From Citrus sinensis (Eukaryota; Streptophyta; Magnoliopsida; Sapindales; Rutaceae): a stretch of DNA of 64,000 nt. How positions within the stretch are numbered: position 1 is the stretch's first letter; every line of letters begins with the position of its first letter. Positions 1-11,384 of this stretch are shown here, in pieces. Under the pieces are notes generated by a model that was given only the letters and a program-made list of their open reading frames with translations, was not told the origin of the DNA and ran no database searches. The stretch spans positions 28,927,001 to 28,991,000 of the forward strand of contig NC_068563.1 in the NCBI RefSeq assembly GCF_022201045.2, given 5' to 3'. The translations under genes and the position numbers were made by a program.

Positions 1-165
1 AATATACACCTCTTAGTCTGTTATAGTTTGCATTTCTTTTATTGACTTGTTTGAATATTATTTCCGTTAATAACATGAATTGTCAGAGAATATTTCTGCA
101 TATCAATTGCTTGAAGCTTGAAAATAATTACCTCATGCCACATTCATTTTGCTAAATTCTAGCAG

Positions 166-824
166 GATCAGAGTCAAATCCTCTGTTTATTCATATCGAT
201 GAGGCAGATTCTTCTAATGTCATGAAAAATGAGTCCGTAGAAGATTCTTTGCCAAGCTTGTGCAGCGAAGTGAACAATGAGAGCGACAGTCGCTTCCTTC
301 CTTTTGAATTGGGCAATGATGAAGCTTCCTTTAATTATGTAAAAGATGTTCTTCATCTGTCTGGCTTTACTGGAAACGAGTCCCTTGGCAACTGGTACTC
401 GCTGGACCAGCCATTGGATCCTTCATTGTTCAAGGAAATGGAGAGAGACTTGCACCATCAAGTAAATTACTCTGAAGTGTTGAGTGGCATCTGCGATCAC
501 CAACTTCTATTTGATCTAATCAATGAACTCCTACTCGAGATGAACGAGACATCCTTCACCTACTTCCCAAGAGCCTTCTCTTTCAATCACCGCATGCGTC
601 CAATGCCTAAAGGACACCGTCTTATTGAGGAAGTTTGGTCAAGAATTTGCTATTACTTGAGCTTCCGATCAGAGGCGGACCGTTCACTGGATGACATTGT
701 GGCTCAAGATTTGACAAAGGGTGATGGTTGGATGAATCATGAGTTTGAAACAGAATGTGTAGCACTTGAACTGGAAGATTTGATCTTCGATGAACTTTTA
801 CAGGAAGTTTGCTCATGGTCGTGA
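166..824 (+). CDS. TRM/LONGIFOLIA-like protein (DUF4378), 3' terminal exon only
   Basis: This is the last coding exon of a gene whose earlier exons lie left of the window. Bases 1-165 read as intron: a cag acceptor ends at 165 and the frame is open from there to the TGA at 822-824 (about 219 codons). The stretch ending in LELEDLIFDELLQEV is acidic and helical, as in the C-terminal DUF4378 domain of TRM (TON1-recruiting motif) and LONGIFOLIA proteins. The pattern LIEEVW, then DDIVAQDL, WMN and E..C.ALELEDLIFD is the part I recognise. Such proteins bind TON1/PP2A at cortical microtubules and set cell shape. The internal ATG at 222 is not taken as a start because the frame continues upstream to the splice site. 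Family assignment rests on this domain alone; which TRM member it is cannot be told. Confidence 0.75.
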
Positions 825-2057
825 GGTAGCCTAGGCCACGTTAATATTGCCGTCCCAACTCTCAAGGTTTTCTTTCCTGTTTTAAACCAGCCTTGTACAT
901 AAAATTTTTGTTTCAGTTTGATAGTAACCTAGAATATGATTCTTGTGTAATAACTAATAAATGAGAGTTGTCCTATAATCACAAAGTTGTGATATTAAAT
1001 TTACAATTTTTGTTATACAAATTAAAGATTTGTGTCATTTATTGTATGAGCGATAATGTATGGATATTAAGTATTTTTATTGTTTTACATGTTTTATCAA
1101 TTAACCACTAATTACTCACGTAAATTATGATCAAAAGAAACCCAAATTAAGAGAGAATTTTGATATAAAAGGATTGATTGATACAAGTTACCTAGGGATA
1201 CAACACTTATACATTTTTTTTTAATAAATTAATGTGTCAATGCATGGCTCACTTTATTAATTACATTGTATTCATCGATCAATACTATACCGACACATTA
1301 TAATGTACAAGATTTTGTATCTCTATCGTTAGTGTTTTAAGATTGCTATGCTAGGCAATGTGCATGTAACTTTGAAATTAAGCACAACATTATTTAATAA
1401 ATAAACAAAACAACTAGAAACAAGCGTATAATAACCTTCGAGTCGTTATTTCAAATGGTCCAATTCAATGGTAGTCCATAAGTGTGGCCCAATTCAATTA
1501 TGTTTCGGGGAGAAATGAAAATTTTATAAACCCCCCCTAAAACCATTGTGTTTGCGACTTTGCGTCAGACGGCAATGCCTGAACAGCGCTGGAAATGGTG
1601 ATTCTGATGTCGAAAGAAAAGCCGGGTTCCTAAAATTTAAGGGTATTCTACGATCGTCTTGTTTACTTTCCTGTGTTTTCTTTAGGGGGGTGGGGGGGAA
1701 GTATTGCGTTTGAATATTTCACTCGAACTATCCAAGACAAAACCTGCAGCAGCTTCCAATCTCCTAATTTCCATTTTCTGTTTCTTTTTTCTATAAACAA
1801 TGAACTGGGTATTCTTCATTTTCTCATTCATGTTTGCTTTATGAGAGGTTGGACATAGGATTTGAGTTTGTCAAATACAGTTATGCTTGATGAAATGCCT
1901 CACCGAAATTAATGTTTTAATTTTCTCTTTTTTTTTTTTGTTTTAGGTCACAAGCATTTTAGAGACGCTAATTGAACAGTAAGTTTGAGTTTGTAACGTT
2001 CATCGGTTTGTAAAATTTACATTTTGGGAGGCGATAACTGATTTAACTGGGAGACAA
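825..2057 (+). other. Intergenic stretch and 5' leader of OBGM
   Basis: The TRM 3' UTR runs to about 960 (aataaatgag). Then about 550 bases of AT-rich spacer carry no open frame of note. From about 1560 the base composition rises, as expected for the OBGM leader. A possible small leader exon lies at about 1948-1978, between a tttttgttttag acceptor and an aaca/gtaagt donor, so a 5' UTR intron is likely. The exact transcription start cannot be fixed. Confidence 0.4.
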
Positions 2058-4090
2058 ATGTGGATGCAACGTGCAAAATCCGTTTGGCACCTGGAATTCT
2101 TTCACAGATCTTCAAAATCACCATGGATTTTTGTGTCAGTGTGTTCTTACTCTGATGATTCTCTGAAGAAGACGAAAGCTACTCCTTTGCAGGTTCCCCC
2201 CCCCCCCCCCCCCCCCCCCCCGGGTTCCCTTTTAAAAAAACATGCTCATTCATATTTTTTTCTGAGCATTTTGTTTACCTTTATTTTTGTTGAAATATTT
2301 GGGATGTTTCTGCAGGAAACTAGAATGAGAGATAGGTTTACGATATATGCCAAAGGAGGCGATGGTGGCAGTGGTTGTTGTAGCTTTCGCCGTAGCCGGC
2401 ATCTTCGCCGTGGTAAACCTGATGGTGGGTCACATATGATAGCTTTATGGAAAAAATCATCCTTCTATTAAGCATTGAGTTATGTTAATTTCTTTTAATT
2501 GTTGTTTATAGTAGCATTACTGTTGTCTTCTTTGACTGCTTTGTTTCTGCCTTTACTCTCTGTGCATGTCAAGATAGGCGATCATTGATAATCTGGTAAG
2601 TTTTGTGAGTTAGAAATGATTTATTCGGTGAAATGGTGTTTAAGTAGTGCTAACTAATGTAGGTGGGAATGGTGGAAGAGGTGGTGATGTGATACTTGAG
2701 TGTGCTCCTTCAGTTTGGGACTTCCGCAGTTTGCAACATCACCTTGTATGTTACTCTCATCTTTTTGTCATCGTGAACAATAGATTAGCTTGCCAGTCTA
2801 GCATTGAAGTGATTGATAGTTATGCTGTGCTGCAGAGAGCTGGGAAGGGGGGGCATGGAGCTCCAAAGAATATGATAGGAACATGCGGGGAAGACAAGGT
2901 TCTGTTTGGCTGCTCTCTTTACCTGCAGATGGTGTAATAGCTTTTATTATTAGGCCATTTAATTAAAATTCATTGAATGATTGTTTATCTGGTAGGTTGT
3001 CCTGGTGCCAGTTGGGACTGTTATTCATCTTATAGAGGGTGAAATTCCATCTATGGTTGACAATCGTTCAGAATCAGATTTGGATCCGTGGGAACAACCA
3101 GGCTCACTTGTTGATGATCCTTCACTATCTAATCAGCAGACTACCATTCAGAACCCAAGTGCTCCAGAGGAAGTCATGTCTACATGTAAGAATGATAGTT
3201 CATCTTCTCATACTGAAATTACATCGAAGGCATCAACAAACCTGCAGCATGCCACTCAAGCTGAGCAGGAAGGTGAAAAACAAATACAATATAACATTGC
3301 AGAATTAACCAAACAAGGTCAGCGAGTCATAATTGCTTATGGGGGGGAGGGTGGTTTGGGCAATGTGTGTTGCCCAAGTGTTTCAAAAAAGCCTATGGTT
3401 ATGAAGTCCAAGTCCTACAAGAATGGTCCTTCTGATCCTAAATTAGCCAGTGATGATCAATCCTCCCTTGTTGCTGGTGAGCCTGGTTCAGAGTCGGAAC
3501 TTATACTTGAACTCAAGAGCATTGCCGATGTGGGCCTTGTGGGGATGCCTAGTGCTGGTAAAAGTACTCTTCTAGGGGCCATATCAAGGGCTAAGCCTGC
3601 AGTAGGCCACTATTCCTTTACAACTCTTAGGCCGAATTTAGGGAACATGAACTTTGATGACATACAAATTACAGTTGCTGACATTCCAGGACTCATAAAG
3701 GGTGCCCATGAAAATCGTGGGCTTGGACATGCTTTCCTACGGCACATAGAACGCACAAAAGTTCTGGCCTATGTAGTAGACTTAGCTTCTGGTTTGGACG
3801 GTAGAAAGGGTATAAAACCGTGGAAACAGCTTAGAGATTTAATTATAGAGCTGGAGCACCATCAGGAAGGTTTATCTGATCGGCCGTCCTTAGTTGTAGC
3901 GAATAAAATTGATGAAGACGGGGCTGAAGAAGTGTATGAAGAACTGGAAAGAAGAGTGCAAGGTGTTCCTATCTATCCAGTGTGCGCTGTCTTAGAGGAA
4001 GGAGTGCCCGAGCTGAAAGTTGGTCTTAGAATGCTTGTGAATGGTGAAAAATCTGAAAGACTTAGTTTAGATAAAATTCATGTGGATTAG
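2058..4090 (+). CDS. OBGM: Obg-family GTPase, mitochondrial type, five exons
   Basis: Obg/CgtA GTPases bind the large ribosomal subunit and act in its late assembly; this copy has a basic, Ser-rich N-terminus that fits a mitochondrial presequence. Coding exons: 2058-2192, 2316-2424, 2663-2745, 2836-2898, 2996-4090, all with GT-AG borders, giving about 494 residues. The glycine-rich Obg fold is spread over exons 2-5 (GGDGGSG, GGNGGRGGDV, GKGGHGAPKN, YGGEGGLGN). A long hydrophilic insert of about 90 residues splits it. The G domain follows: G1 GMPSAGKST near residue 313, switch threonine in SFTTLRP, G3 DIPG, G4 NKID. It ends just after the G domain, without the extra C-terminal domain of some bacterial Obg proteins. 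Intron 1 holds a 26-C run and is unusual (see findings). Confident on family; the mitochondrial location is from the presequence look and from memory of Arabidopsis OBGM. Confidence 0.92.
2196..2221. repeat. Poly-C tract (26 C) beside the OBGM exon 1 splice donor
   Basis: A pure run of 26 C begins three bases after the donor GT of intron 1 (cag/gtt then C). The opposite strand is a 26-G run able to form a quadruplex. Homopolymers of this length are slippery, so the count may vary between individuals or be an assembly error. Confidence 0.95.
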
Positions 4091-6203
4091 GCTTTGGCAC
4101 CCACTTTCATAGCAAAAGAGAAACAATGAATTACTTAAATAAATAAATTAATTAATTATATTTCTTTTCCTTTCTGTAGTATTTAGTGCTTGGCAATGGC
4201 ATGGAGTTGAACGTCATCTGGGTTGTTTCTGTTTCGAATGGCATTGGAGTTGCTTTCGGACTCGACTCGATTTGTAAATTCAGAGTCATTTTCCAGATGT
4301 AACTGCTGGTGCTTTTGTTCATATTCTATTGTTTCTTTCAGATAGTGGTCCGTGAAAGTTGTAGTTTCTGGTGTGCTGTCTGCTGGTTTTTCTCAATCGA
4401 AAAGTTACATGTCTTGCAACTAGAAGAAGTTGCCCTCGTTAAAGATATTTTCCTGCCTGTGAATTGTGAGTCTTGAAAACAAGAATATCCGAAGGGGTCT
4501 ATTCCAAAAAGAAAAAGAAAAAAAAAAATCTAAAACGTCAAACTATGTTAACAATTGTTTTAATGCAGGCAGCAGAACCGATAATTTAGTGCTGCTGGCA
4601 GCCAGCTAAAGTGCTGAACTTCGGAAATTTGATTGATCCTTTACTGTGTCTTTTTTTTCTCACCACCAGCTAAAGTTGGAAGTAATGTTAATGTTCATTA
4701 TTGTACTCTGACCAATGAGAATGTGACAACTTCATGGAGCCCAGGCCTGGCCACAAGCACCAATGCTCAGCTGAGGTCCACTTGACATATGAAAGTTAAA
4801 GCTTCATCGATGGTGGGTTCTTCCCGTTCTATTGCTGCCCTCGAAATAATTGAACCCGGCCACTTATCAGTCCCACAAGAAAATTTACCTTTTTGTTTAA
4901 GAATTCGATCAATGCAAATTTCAAGGTAGAATTATTGTTCAAATCCTGTTACTACTTTCCACGAACTGCAATAATTAAGAAGAGTGCTAATCTACATGCG
5001 AAGTAGTTTAAGCACAGCGGTTTTAACTTTTTAAAAATTTTAGTTTTTTTTTTATTACACTTACAAATTTTTCATTGTTGATACCACAAGTCTTCTAATA
5101 GCATTTTTATACATAATATATCAATAAGTTGAGAAAAAGTAATTTACAATACGAACATAAGACTGGGAATCCGGCTACCTTGCGACGTAATTTAATCCTA
5201 AAACAGGACATTGACACAAGGAACCTTCACAGGTGATAATTTATACATAATCAAGGATTAATTTATGATATAATTTTGTTCTTGTTCCAGAAGAAAAAAG
5301 TTGTTGCTAGCGAACATAAAAGAGAAAGGGTAAGTGAATAAATTTTAAGAGGGAATAACAAGTTGAAAAGAAAAGCAAATGCCACAAACAGGGGATACAA
5401 TCAATTTGAGGCCCACAAGCAAATGCCACAAACAGGGGATCCCATCATCTTCATCAGGACCGCATATGCACTTTGGAGTTGACGATGGAATCGTCGCTTT
5501 CTTATTGCCCACAAAGAAAAAGCTCAAGACAATAACCAAAGCAAAAAGTGTTTGATAAATTGCTGCGAAAAATGGAAAATGGGCGTGCAGCGAAAGCTTA
5601 GTGCACCTTACTGATCACTCAAACATCTCTTTTCGCAGCAAAAGGGCAGCTGAGAAATTTCATTGTTGATCGATTCACAAAACAATCTAATTCTTTGCGA
5701 AGCAATAATCTCCGGAGAAACTATGTTAAAAGAAAATGGGTATTCTTTGTCCTTTACATATTAAGCCTTGGCGTATAAGCCTGGGCTGGGGTGGTAAAGA
5801 ATGGATCATACTTAAGCAGAGGGTGAGCGTGTAAACATCAAGTTACATAATCATCTCGCAGCATCAAAGCAGAATTGAGGCATTCACGCAAGCAAATTAT
5901 AGAGAATGAAAATTTCTTAAAACGACGATTCTAGCATTTTCTCGCGGTTTCCATGAAATGAAAGACTAAAAATACAAAGATTTAGGAAGTCAAATGCATT
6001 AGGGTCACTCAAAAGAATAGAAGGTTATAGAAGAAAAATATACACCATATAAATGCGTAACTTTTAGCATATTAAAATCTCATTGAAAAATGGTGATAAC
6101 TTCTAAGAACTTACAAATCTTATTGCCTCGAAGAATCAGTCAAATGCTAACCATTTTGATGATTGCATTTATTTATGAAAAAGAGAAAGATCCATGCTCC
6201 ATG

Positions 6204-6240
<37 letters not shown>

Positions 6241-7492
6241 TTTGATGTGTAAGTATACAATAGAAAATCTGTTGATGTAACCGAAAATTTTATTAGGGCT
6301 ATAATTTAATTCTTAAAAAAATTGAAAGAAAATCTGTTTTATTCAGATTAGAAGGAGAGATGAATACCCTACTCAATTTTAAAATAACAGAAAAATAGAT
6401 TCTCAACCCAACCCATTGCCTCAAAGTTTTTGAGAGCTTCATGCATTCTTTTTTGTGAGGCTGTTTGCCGACCCGAAAAAAGATGATTATTGTTAATTAC
6501 TTGCCTCGAAGATGATTACTTTGAATAAATTTCCAGGGGCCCTACAAGACTATTTCGATATTCCCATTTTTTATGGTTAAGGCTTGAGATTTTGACAGGC
6601 AAAATGAAATGACTTTATTATAGCCTCCGTAAGTTGGCCTGCTTTTTATAATTGATCTATTGTTTAACTTAAAAGAAAATCAACATTTCACGTCTCGGTC
6701 TCTCCTTTTCTTTGGCTTTTGCGACTTTTGTCTAGTGGGTAACTTGAATGTCTTTTACCTTTTTCAAGTATTCATGTATCTCCTCCAAACAAAAAAAAAA
6801 AGAGTATTCATGTATCTCATTATGGGTTAGCTTTGTTACATTTCGATATTATTTAGTGGACTTTTCGATGTAGGATATGTATTGTGGGACCGACATTTAA
6901 TAAAATTATGTAAATTTGGATATAGTAAGTGGGAGGTGGGAGGTTGTCAATTTTCTCTCTACTTAAATAAGTGTATACCATTTATTTTTATGCAGTTTTT
7001 ATAATAGTTAAAGACACCAAAAATTAATAGGAAAAGGAAGGTAAATAGGTTGTTCATTCGCTAATTTATCTTAGAAATATAAAATATATATTTATTATAA
7101 AATATATGTATAAAGAAAATATTGTATTATTATTTTTTATTCAGTCCAAAATATATATTTTCTTATTTCTAACACTTAAATTTTTATTTGAATTTGAATT
7201 ATTATGATTTATTTAATTTATAATAAATATAATTAAAAGATAATTTAAAAATAAGATATCCTTTTTTTAGGAAAAAAAAATACCTATCTCCCTTTTTTTT
7301 TAAAAAAAAAACTATCTTTATATTTTTCAATCTCCCCCTCCTTCACGAGACCTCAAATCTCTCAACGTGTGAAAGATGAAACCAAGCTTTCATGAGGGGC
7401 AAGTATAACCACACAAAACCTCAATAATAAAATTGCATGTTTATATTTATAATATTGCACGAGAAAATCAATTCAAAAAGGCCAATGCTACG
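4091..7492. other. Long intergenic region between OBGM and metallothionein
   Basis: The OBGM 3' UTR occupies about the first 250-400 bases. The rest has no frame I can support. It contains a 30-T run at 6208-6237, strongly AT-rich DNA at about 7060-7320, and a short direct repeat near 5.4 kb listed separately. No transposon ends were recognised here. Confidence 0.5.
5374..5440. repeat. Perfect 23-bp direct repeat, 44-bp period
   Basis: The same 23 bases occur at 5374-5396 and 5418-5440, separated by 21 bases. The core is aaatgccacaaacagggg. It is a local two-copy tandem duplication in otherwise unremarkable spacer; its two copies are identical, so the event is fairly recent. Confidence 0.85.
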
Positions 7493-7564
7493 TAACGTAC
7501 GTCATACACAGCAACAATAATAGATTTCATCATAAATATTGTTGCTGTGTGTGGATGTACGTTA
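7493..7564. repeat. Fold-back hairpin (MITE-like) upstream of metallothionein
   Basis: Arms of about 26-27 bases (left 7493-7518, right about 7538-7564) are near-perfect inverted repeats sharing gcaacaat/attgttgc and acgta motifs, with a loop of about 19 bases. The hairpin lies about 330 bases 5' of the metallothionein TATA box. It could be a decayed miniature element or a natural palindromic promoter segment. No clear target duplication was found. Confidence 0.6.
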
Positions 7565-7897
7565 CATCAACGCAACGCAGGGGGCTCCATGAAAAAAACC
7601 TCTTCGTCAGGGACAGGCACAGGGACACAGGAACGGGAGCGGAGCGGACTTCTCAATTATCATCCCACCGAATAATCCCCAGAACAGTGCGTTTATTTGT
7701 TTATTTAATTAATTGACGACAGAAACGAGGGGCCAGAATTAATTTTATTATTATTTTACAATGTCAAAATATTACGTGGACGTGGGCAAAACGACATCTA
7801 ATACTCTACCGTGCGGTCGTGCGGCATCAAAGACGCAATCGCTTTAAGATCCATCCACGTGTACGGTGGAGATCCACAACTTCATTCACCAACCGCA

Positions 7898-7906
7898 CTA
7901 TAAATA
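7898..7906 (+). promoter_or_regulatory. TATA box of the metallothionein gene
   Basis: The string ctataaata lies 100 bases before the metallothionein ATG, the usual distance for a plant TATA box plus a short leader of about 70 bases. An acgtgg (ABRE/G-box-like) core sits roughly 120 bases further upstream, at about 7775. Whether it is used is inference. Confidence 0.65.
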
Positions 7907-8006
7907 CTGGTCAAGGTCCCTGCAGCAGCACTCATCCCAGTAATCTGATTTCGATCTATTTGTCTGCAAATCTTCTCATCGTTATATCACCAAAGGAAAA
8001 CAAAAA

Positions 8007-8562
8007 ATGTCTGGCTGTGGTGGAAACTGTGGCTGTGGTTCTAGCTGCAAGTGCGGCGGCGGCTGCGGCGGGTACGTTACGCTTTCCATTTATCCAATCC
8101 CTTTTATTTAATTAAATTCATCCCACAAACTGTAGTCTTTTTTTTTTTAATTCGTTTTTTGGACATGCAGTAGCGCCATGTACCCTGACTTGAGATCCTT
8201 TGAGAGCACCACCGTCGCCACCGAGACCCTCGTCCTCGGTGTTGCTCCTGTCAAGATGTACGTAAATGTGCAGTCGTTACAGAACTGTGTGTTAAATTAT
8301 TGATTTTTATCAACTGATTTAAAGTAATCTGACGTTACATTAGCCTGCATGGAAAAGGAATCCAAACGGTGTCATTATTTGTATTTTTATATAAATTCAG
8401 GGACCCAAATGATGGATAGGTTTGGACTGTATTTGATTTTATTTTTTTAATTTTTTTTTCCTCCTTGGGATCAGGCACTCTGAGGGGTCCGAGATGGGAT
8501 TCGGAGCCGAGGGCGGCTGCAAGTGTGGACCAAACTGCAAGTGCAACCCTTGTAACTGTTAA
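8007..8562 (+). CDS. Metallothionein, type-2-like, three exons
   Basis: A small cysteine-rich protein that binds Cu/Zn/Cd through thiolates and buffers metals and redox state in the cytosol. Exons 8007-8071, 8171-8257 and 8475-8562 give 79 residues. The N-terminal domain starts [16 protein letters not shown], the spacer holds MYPDL and [13 protein letters not shown] as in plant type 2, and the C-terminal domain is [17 protein letters not shown] count 12 cysteines, six in each domain; typical type 2 proteins, as I recall them, have eight in the N-terminal domain (CC start, and a final Cys before K-M-Y-P). Here those two places hold Gly and Ser. The start follows a good aaaATGtct context and is the only one giving the motif. 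The two introns (99 and 217 nt) and the TATA box speak for a working gene, as does the poly-A signal aataaaaag after the stop. It lies between OBGM and a PPR gene, the position held by MT1 genes in Arabidopsis (memory). Confidence 0.95.
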
Positions 8563-10872
8563 TGAAGATTACGAGACGTGAACATGCCCCATAATAAAGC
8601 AGCGCTGTGAGGTCGTTTAAATTGTAGTATCAATAAAAAGAACTATTTGTCTTTTGTGGTTGGCTTTGTTGGATGTCTTTTTATGAGCTTTTGTTTGTAA
8701 AATAAAAACCAGCCATGGCTGCTTCTCCGAATCCTTAACTGGGTTTGTTGCAGATCCATGGCTAGTTAATTAATCATTAAGTGTATCTGTTACTGCTGCT
8801 TTTCTAATGGGAAGCTTCCTCTCAGACTTTTATCTATATTGTAAAATGTGTTTGGTTCATGTACTGTATAATAAATTTACAACGTTTGGATTTGGATTTT
8901 TGTTGGAGGGTAGGTGAGAAATATCAGCAAGACTTATCTTCTTGGGATTTGTGTGTCAGCAGATATTAATAATAATTTGTTGTGTATAAGATGCCAAGCG
9001 TTTGTTCGTCTACCTATTTCTCCAAACTTCCAAGAATAAAATTTCATATTGGGGACATTTGCCGATTGCCATTATGGCAATTGTGGACTTTGGGAACGAA
9101 TAATTTATTAGACTTGTGACTGACAGCTGAGTACCGACCTGACAAGTTAATATTGTAATGGAAAGATACATTTTTGTCAACCAATCATAGAGCCCTGATT
9201 AGGCAAAAAATTACCCATCTGTCAATTTCTTGGCCCTCCGGGTAAGGGGTGACGGTATGTCAGTATGATCTCTATTCAGCCAGGTAGATTATGTGGCCTA
9301 GAACAGATTGCTTGTATGGAGATCTTAATTGAGAATGCCCTGTGCGTACTGTAATTTGTGAACAAATAATTTTTTTTTTCCTCCTCCCCCGAAATGTTGT
9401 AAACAAAGATGTTAGATGTAAACGAATTCAATTTTGAAAGTTCCATTCTTCAGCGGTAGCGATACTTGTAAATTGCTGGAGCTGTGATTATGATTCTTGT
9501 AACGGGCCATTGTTTTGTCGTCTTATTGGGCATCTAAATTCTTTTCACTGGGTTCCCTATGGAGAGGGTGGAACCCATTCCTATAAAGTGACAGCCCACC
9601 AAATCGATTATTATTATTATTTTTAAATTGTTTGACATACTGTTTGATATTGAAATTTAAGTAATTATAACTTATTGTTCATAGTTTACAATACTAAAAT
9701 ATTTAATAAATATTAATTATTATAGTTTGAAAATTAAGTTGATTGAATATGTTATTTATATAATAAAATTTTATAATATTTTTTGTTTAGGGGGAAATTT
9801 AGGTGTTAACGTGGGTCAATAACTCAGTGAAAGTAAATTAAGGGAAGTCAATTTATTTCACTGGGCGTTATGATAGAGAGACATGGATAAACTCTTAGAA
9901 AAAAAATAGTAATTTCGATAAAATACACAATATCAAGGAGCATTATTGAAAGTTAAATTTTGGCGATTAAGACCTGCACGTGAACAACGTACGTGACCTT
10001 TTGATACTACTAGAAAAGCAACACGACCACAAGGCTAGGAGGCTACCACATGTCCAACTGTGGAGGTAAAATGGTGGTTGAAGGTTTTTTATCTCCTAAA
10101 TTCATATATGTCATTATCAATGGACCACAAGGCAAAATACTCAAATAACCTCACCTGAAGGAGGCCAGCCATTAAATGAGCGTTATGTGTTCAAAATTAC
10201 CAAAATACTCTTAGGAACACTTCTATATAAGCTCCATCTGTTCAATCTTGAAGAGGCTGTCTCCTTTTGCTCCATCCAACTCTAAGCTTGCTTTTTTTCT
10301 TTCAGATTTGATTTCTTGAGAGACTGCCTCATTTTCTTCCCCCCAATTTTTACACCTCCATCGAAGATCTTGGCTGTCCATCTCTTAAAGGAGCATTTTC
10401 TTTTGTTTTTTTTCTTAGAAAATTCTCTAATTTTCATAAAATTCACATCTCTCTCATGCTATTGTTCACCATAAATAACCTTTATTGAGGTTTTGTTGAT
10501 ACTGTAGAGCAAATTATATAATACTTCATTTATATAGCGGATTAAAGATGAGTTACTTCCATAGATATAGACTAAAGGGCCGAACCACATAAAATCTTGC
10601 GTGTTCTTTATTGTTTATGCTATTTTTCTACTTGTTATGATGGTTTTGATCCATATTGTATTTCATAGATGAGTTTACATGAGTTATCTTACAAGCTTAG
10701 GGAGTTAATCAGATAACTTCTTTAGAGCTATCCTCGAAGCTCTCTTGAGCTCTCTATGTCAACTTCCTAAATTAACTCCTATAAGCTACACAAGATTGCC
10801 ATAATATTCCAAACTTAGAACACGACAGCTCACCTCCTAGATCACATTAACTATACCTTATATTCCAAACAT
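8563..10872. other. Intergenic region after metallothionein
   Basis: The metallothionein 3' UTR ends near 8640-8720. The following two kilobases show no gene. Short AT-rich runs at 9610-9780 and pyrimidine-rich DNA at 10250-10450 are the only visible structure. No transposon ends were found in this part. Confidence 0.5.
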
Positions 10873-10880
10873 TAGAAAAT

Positions 10881-11269
10881 TAAGGTTGGCAAAAGAGCAT
10901 GAGTTGGCCCAAGCCCGCAGCCTGAAGCTTGGGCCACATAGGTTGGGCCTGGATGTGGGCAAAACATTATCAAGCCTGCATAAATTTGGCTTGTTTAAGG
11001 GCCTAGGACAAAAGAGCATGAGCTTTTTAATTTATAAAGAAAAAATAAATCAAATTTAGAAAAAGAAAAAAACTCAAAATATTAAATTATTTTTTATATT
11101 AGTATTTATGATTTATTATGTTGTGTTACTAATATTTTGTATATTAGGCTATTATTCTATTATGTATTAGATAATTATCTTTAATTTAAAATTTTTACTT
11201 TATTAAACATTTATTTCATAATTAATGGAAAGCCCATACCCGGCCCAAGCCCACAATTTGCGAACCCTA
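10881..11269. mobile_element. Non-autonomous hAT element, 389 bp
   Basis: Ends taaggttggcaa and (opposite strand) tagggttcgcaa form imperfect terminal inverted repeats of hAT type. Both ends carry the ggcccaagccc subterminal motif common in plant hAT MITEs. The flanks tagaaaat (10873-10880) and cagaaaat (11270-11277) are an 8-bp target duplication with one mismatch, the length hAT transposases make. The interior is AT-rich and has no open frame, so movement needed a transposase from elsewhere. Confidence 0.85.
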
Positions 11270-11384
11270 CAGAAAATACACCTACACCCAAAATTAGCCT
11301 AATTTCCTGTTAAACTATAAATTTCATTTGTTTTAATCATATTTGACCTAGATCTAGTGAGAATAACCACTTAATGATTTGGAT

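Noticed and set aside
5345-5539. Minus-strand frame reading as a small secreted cysteine peptide
   Set aside because: No ATG start; the upstream frame closes quickly, a possible upstream intron would be only about 49 nt, and the cysteine pattern matches no family I know.
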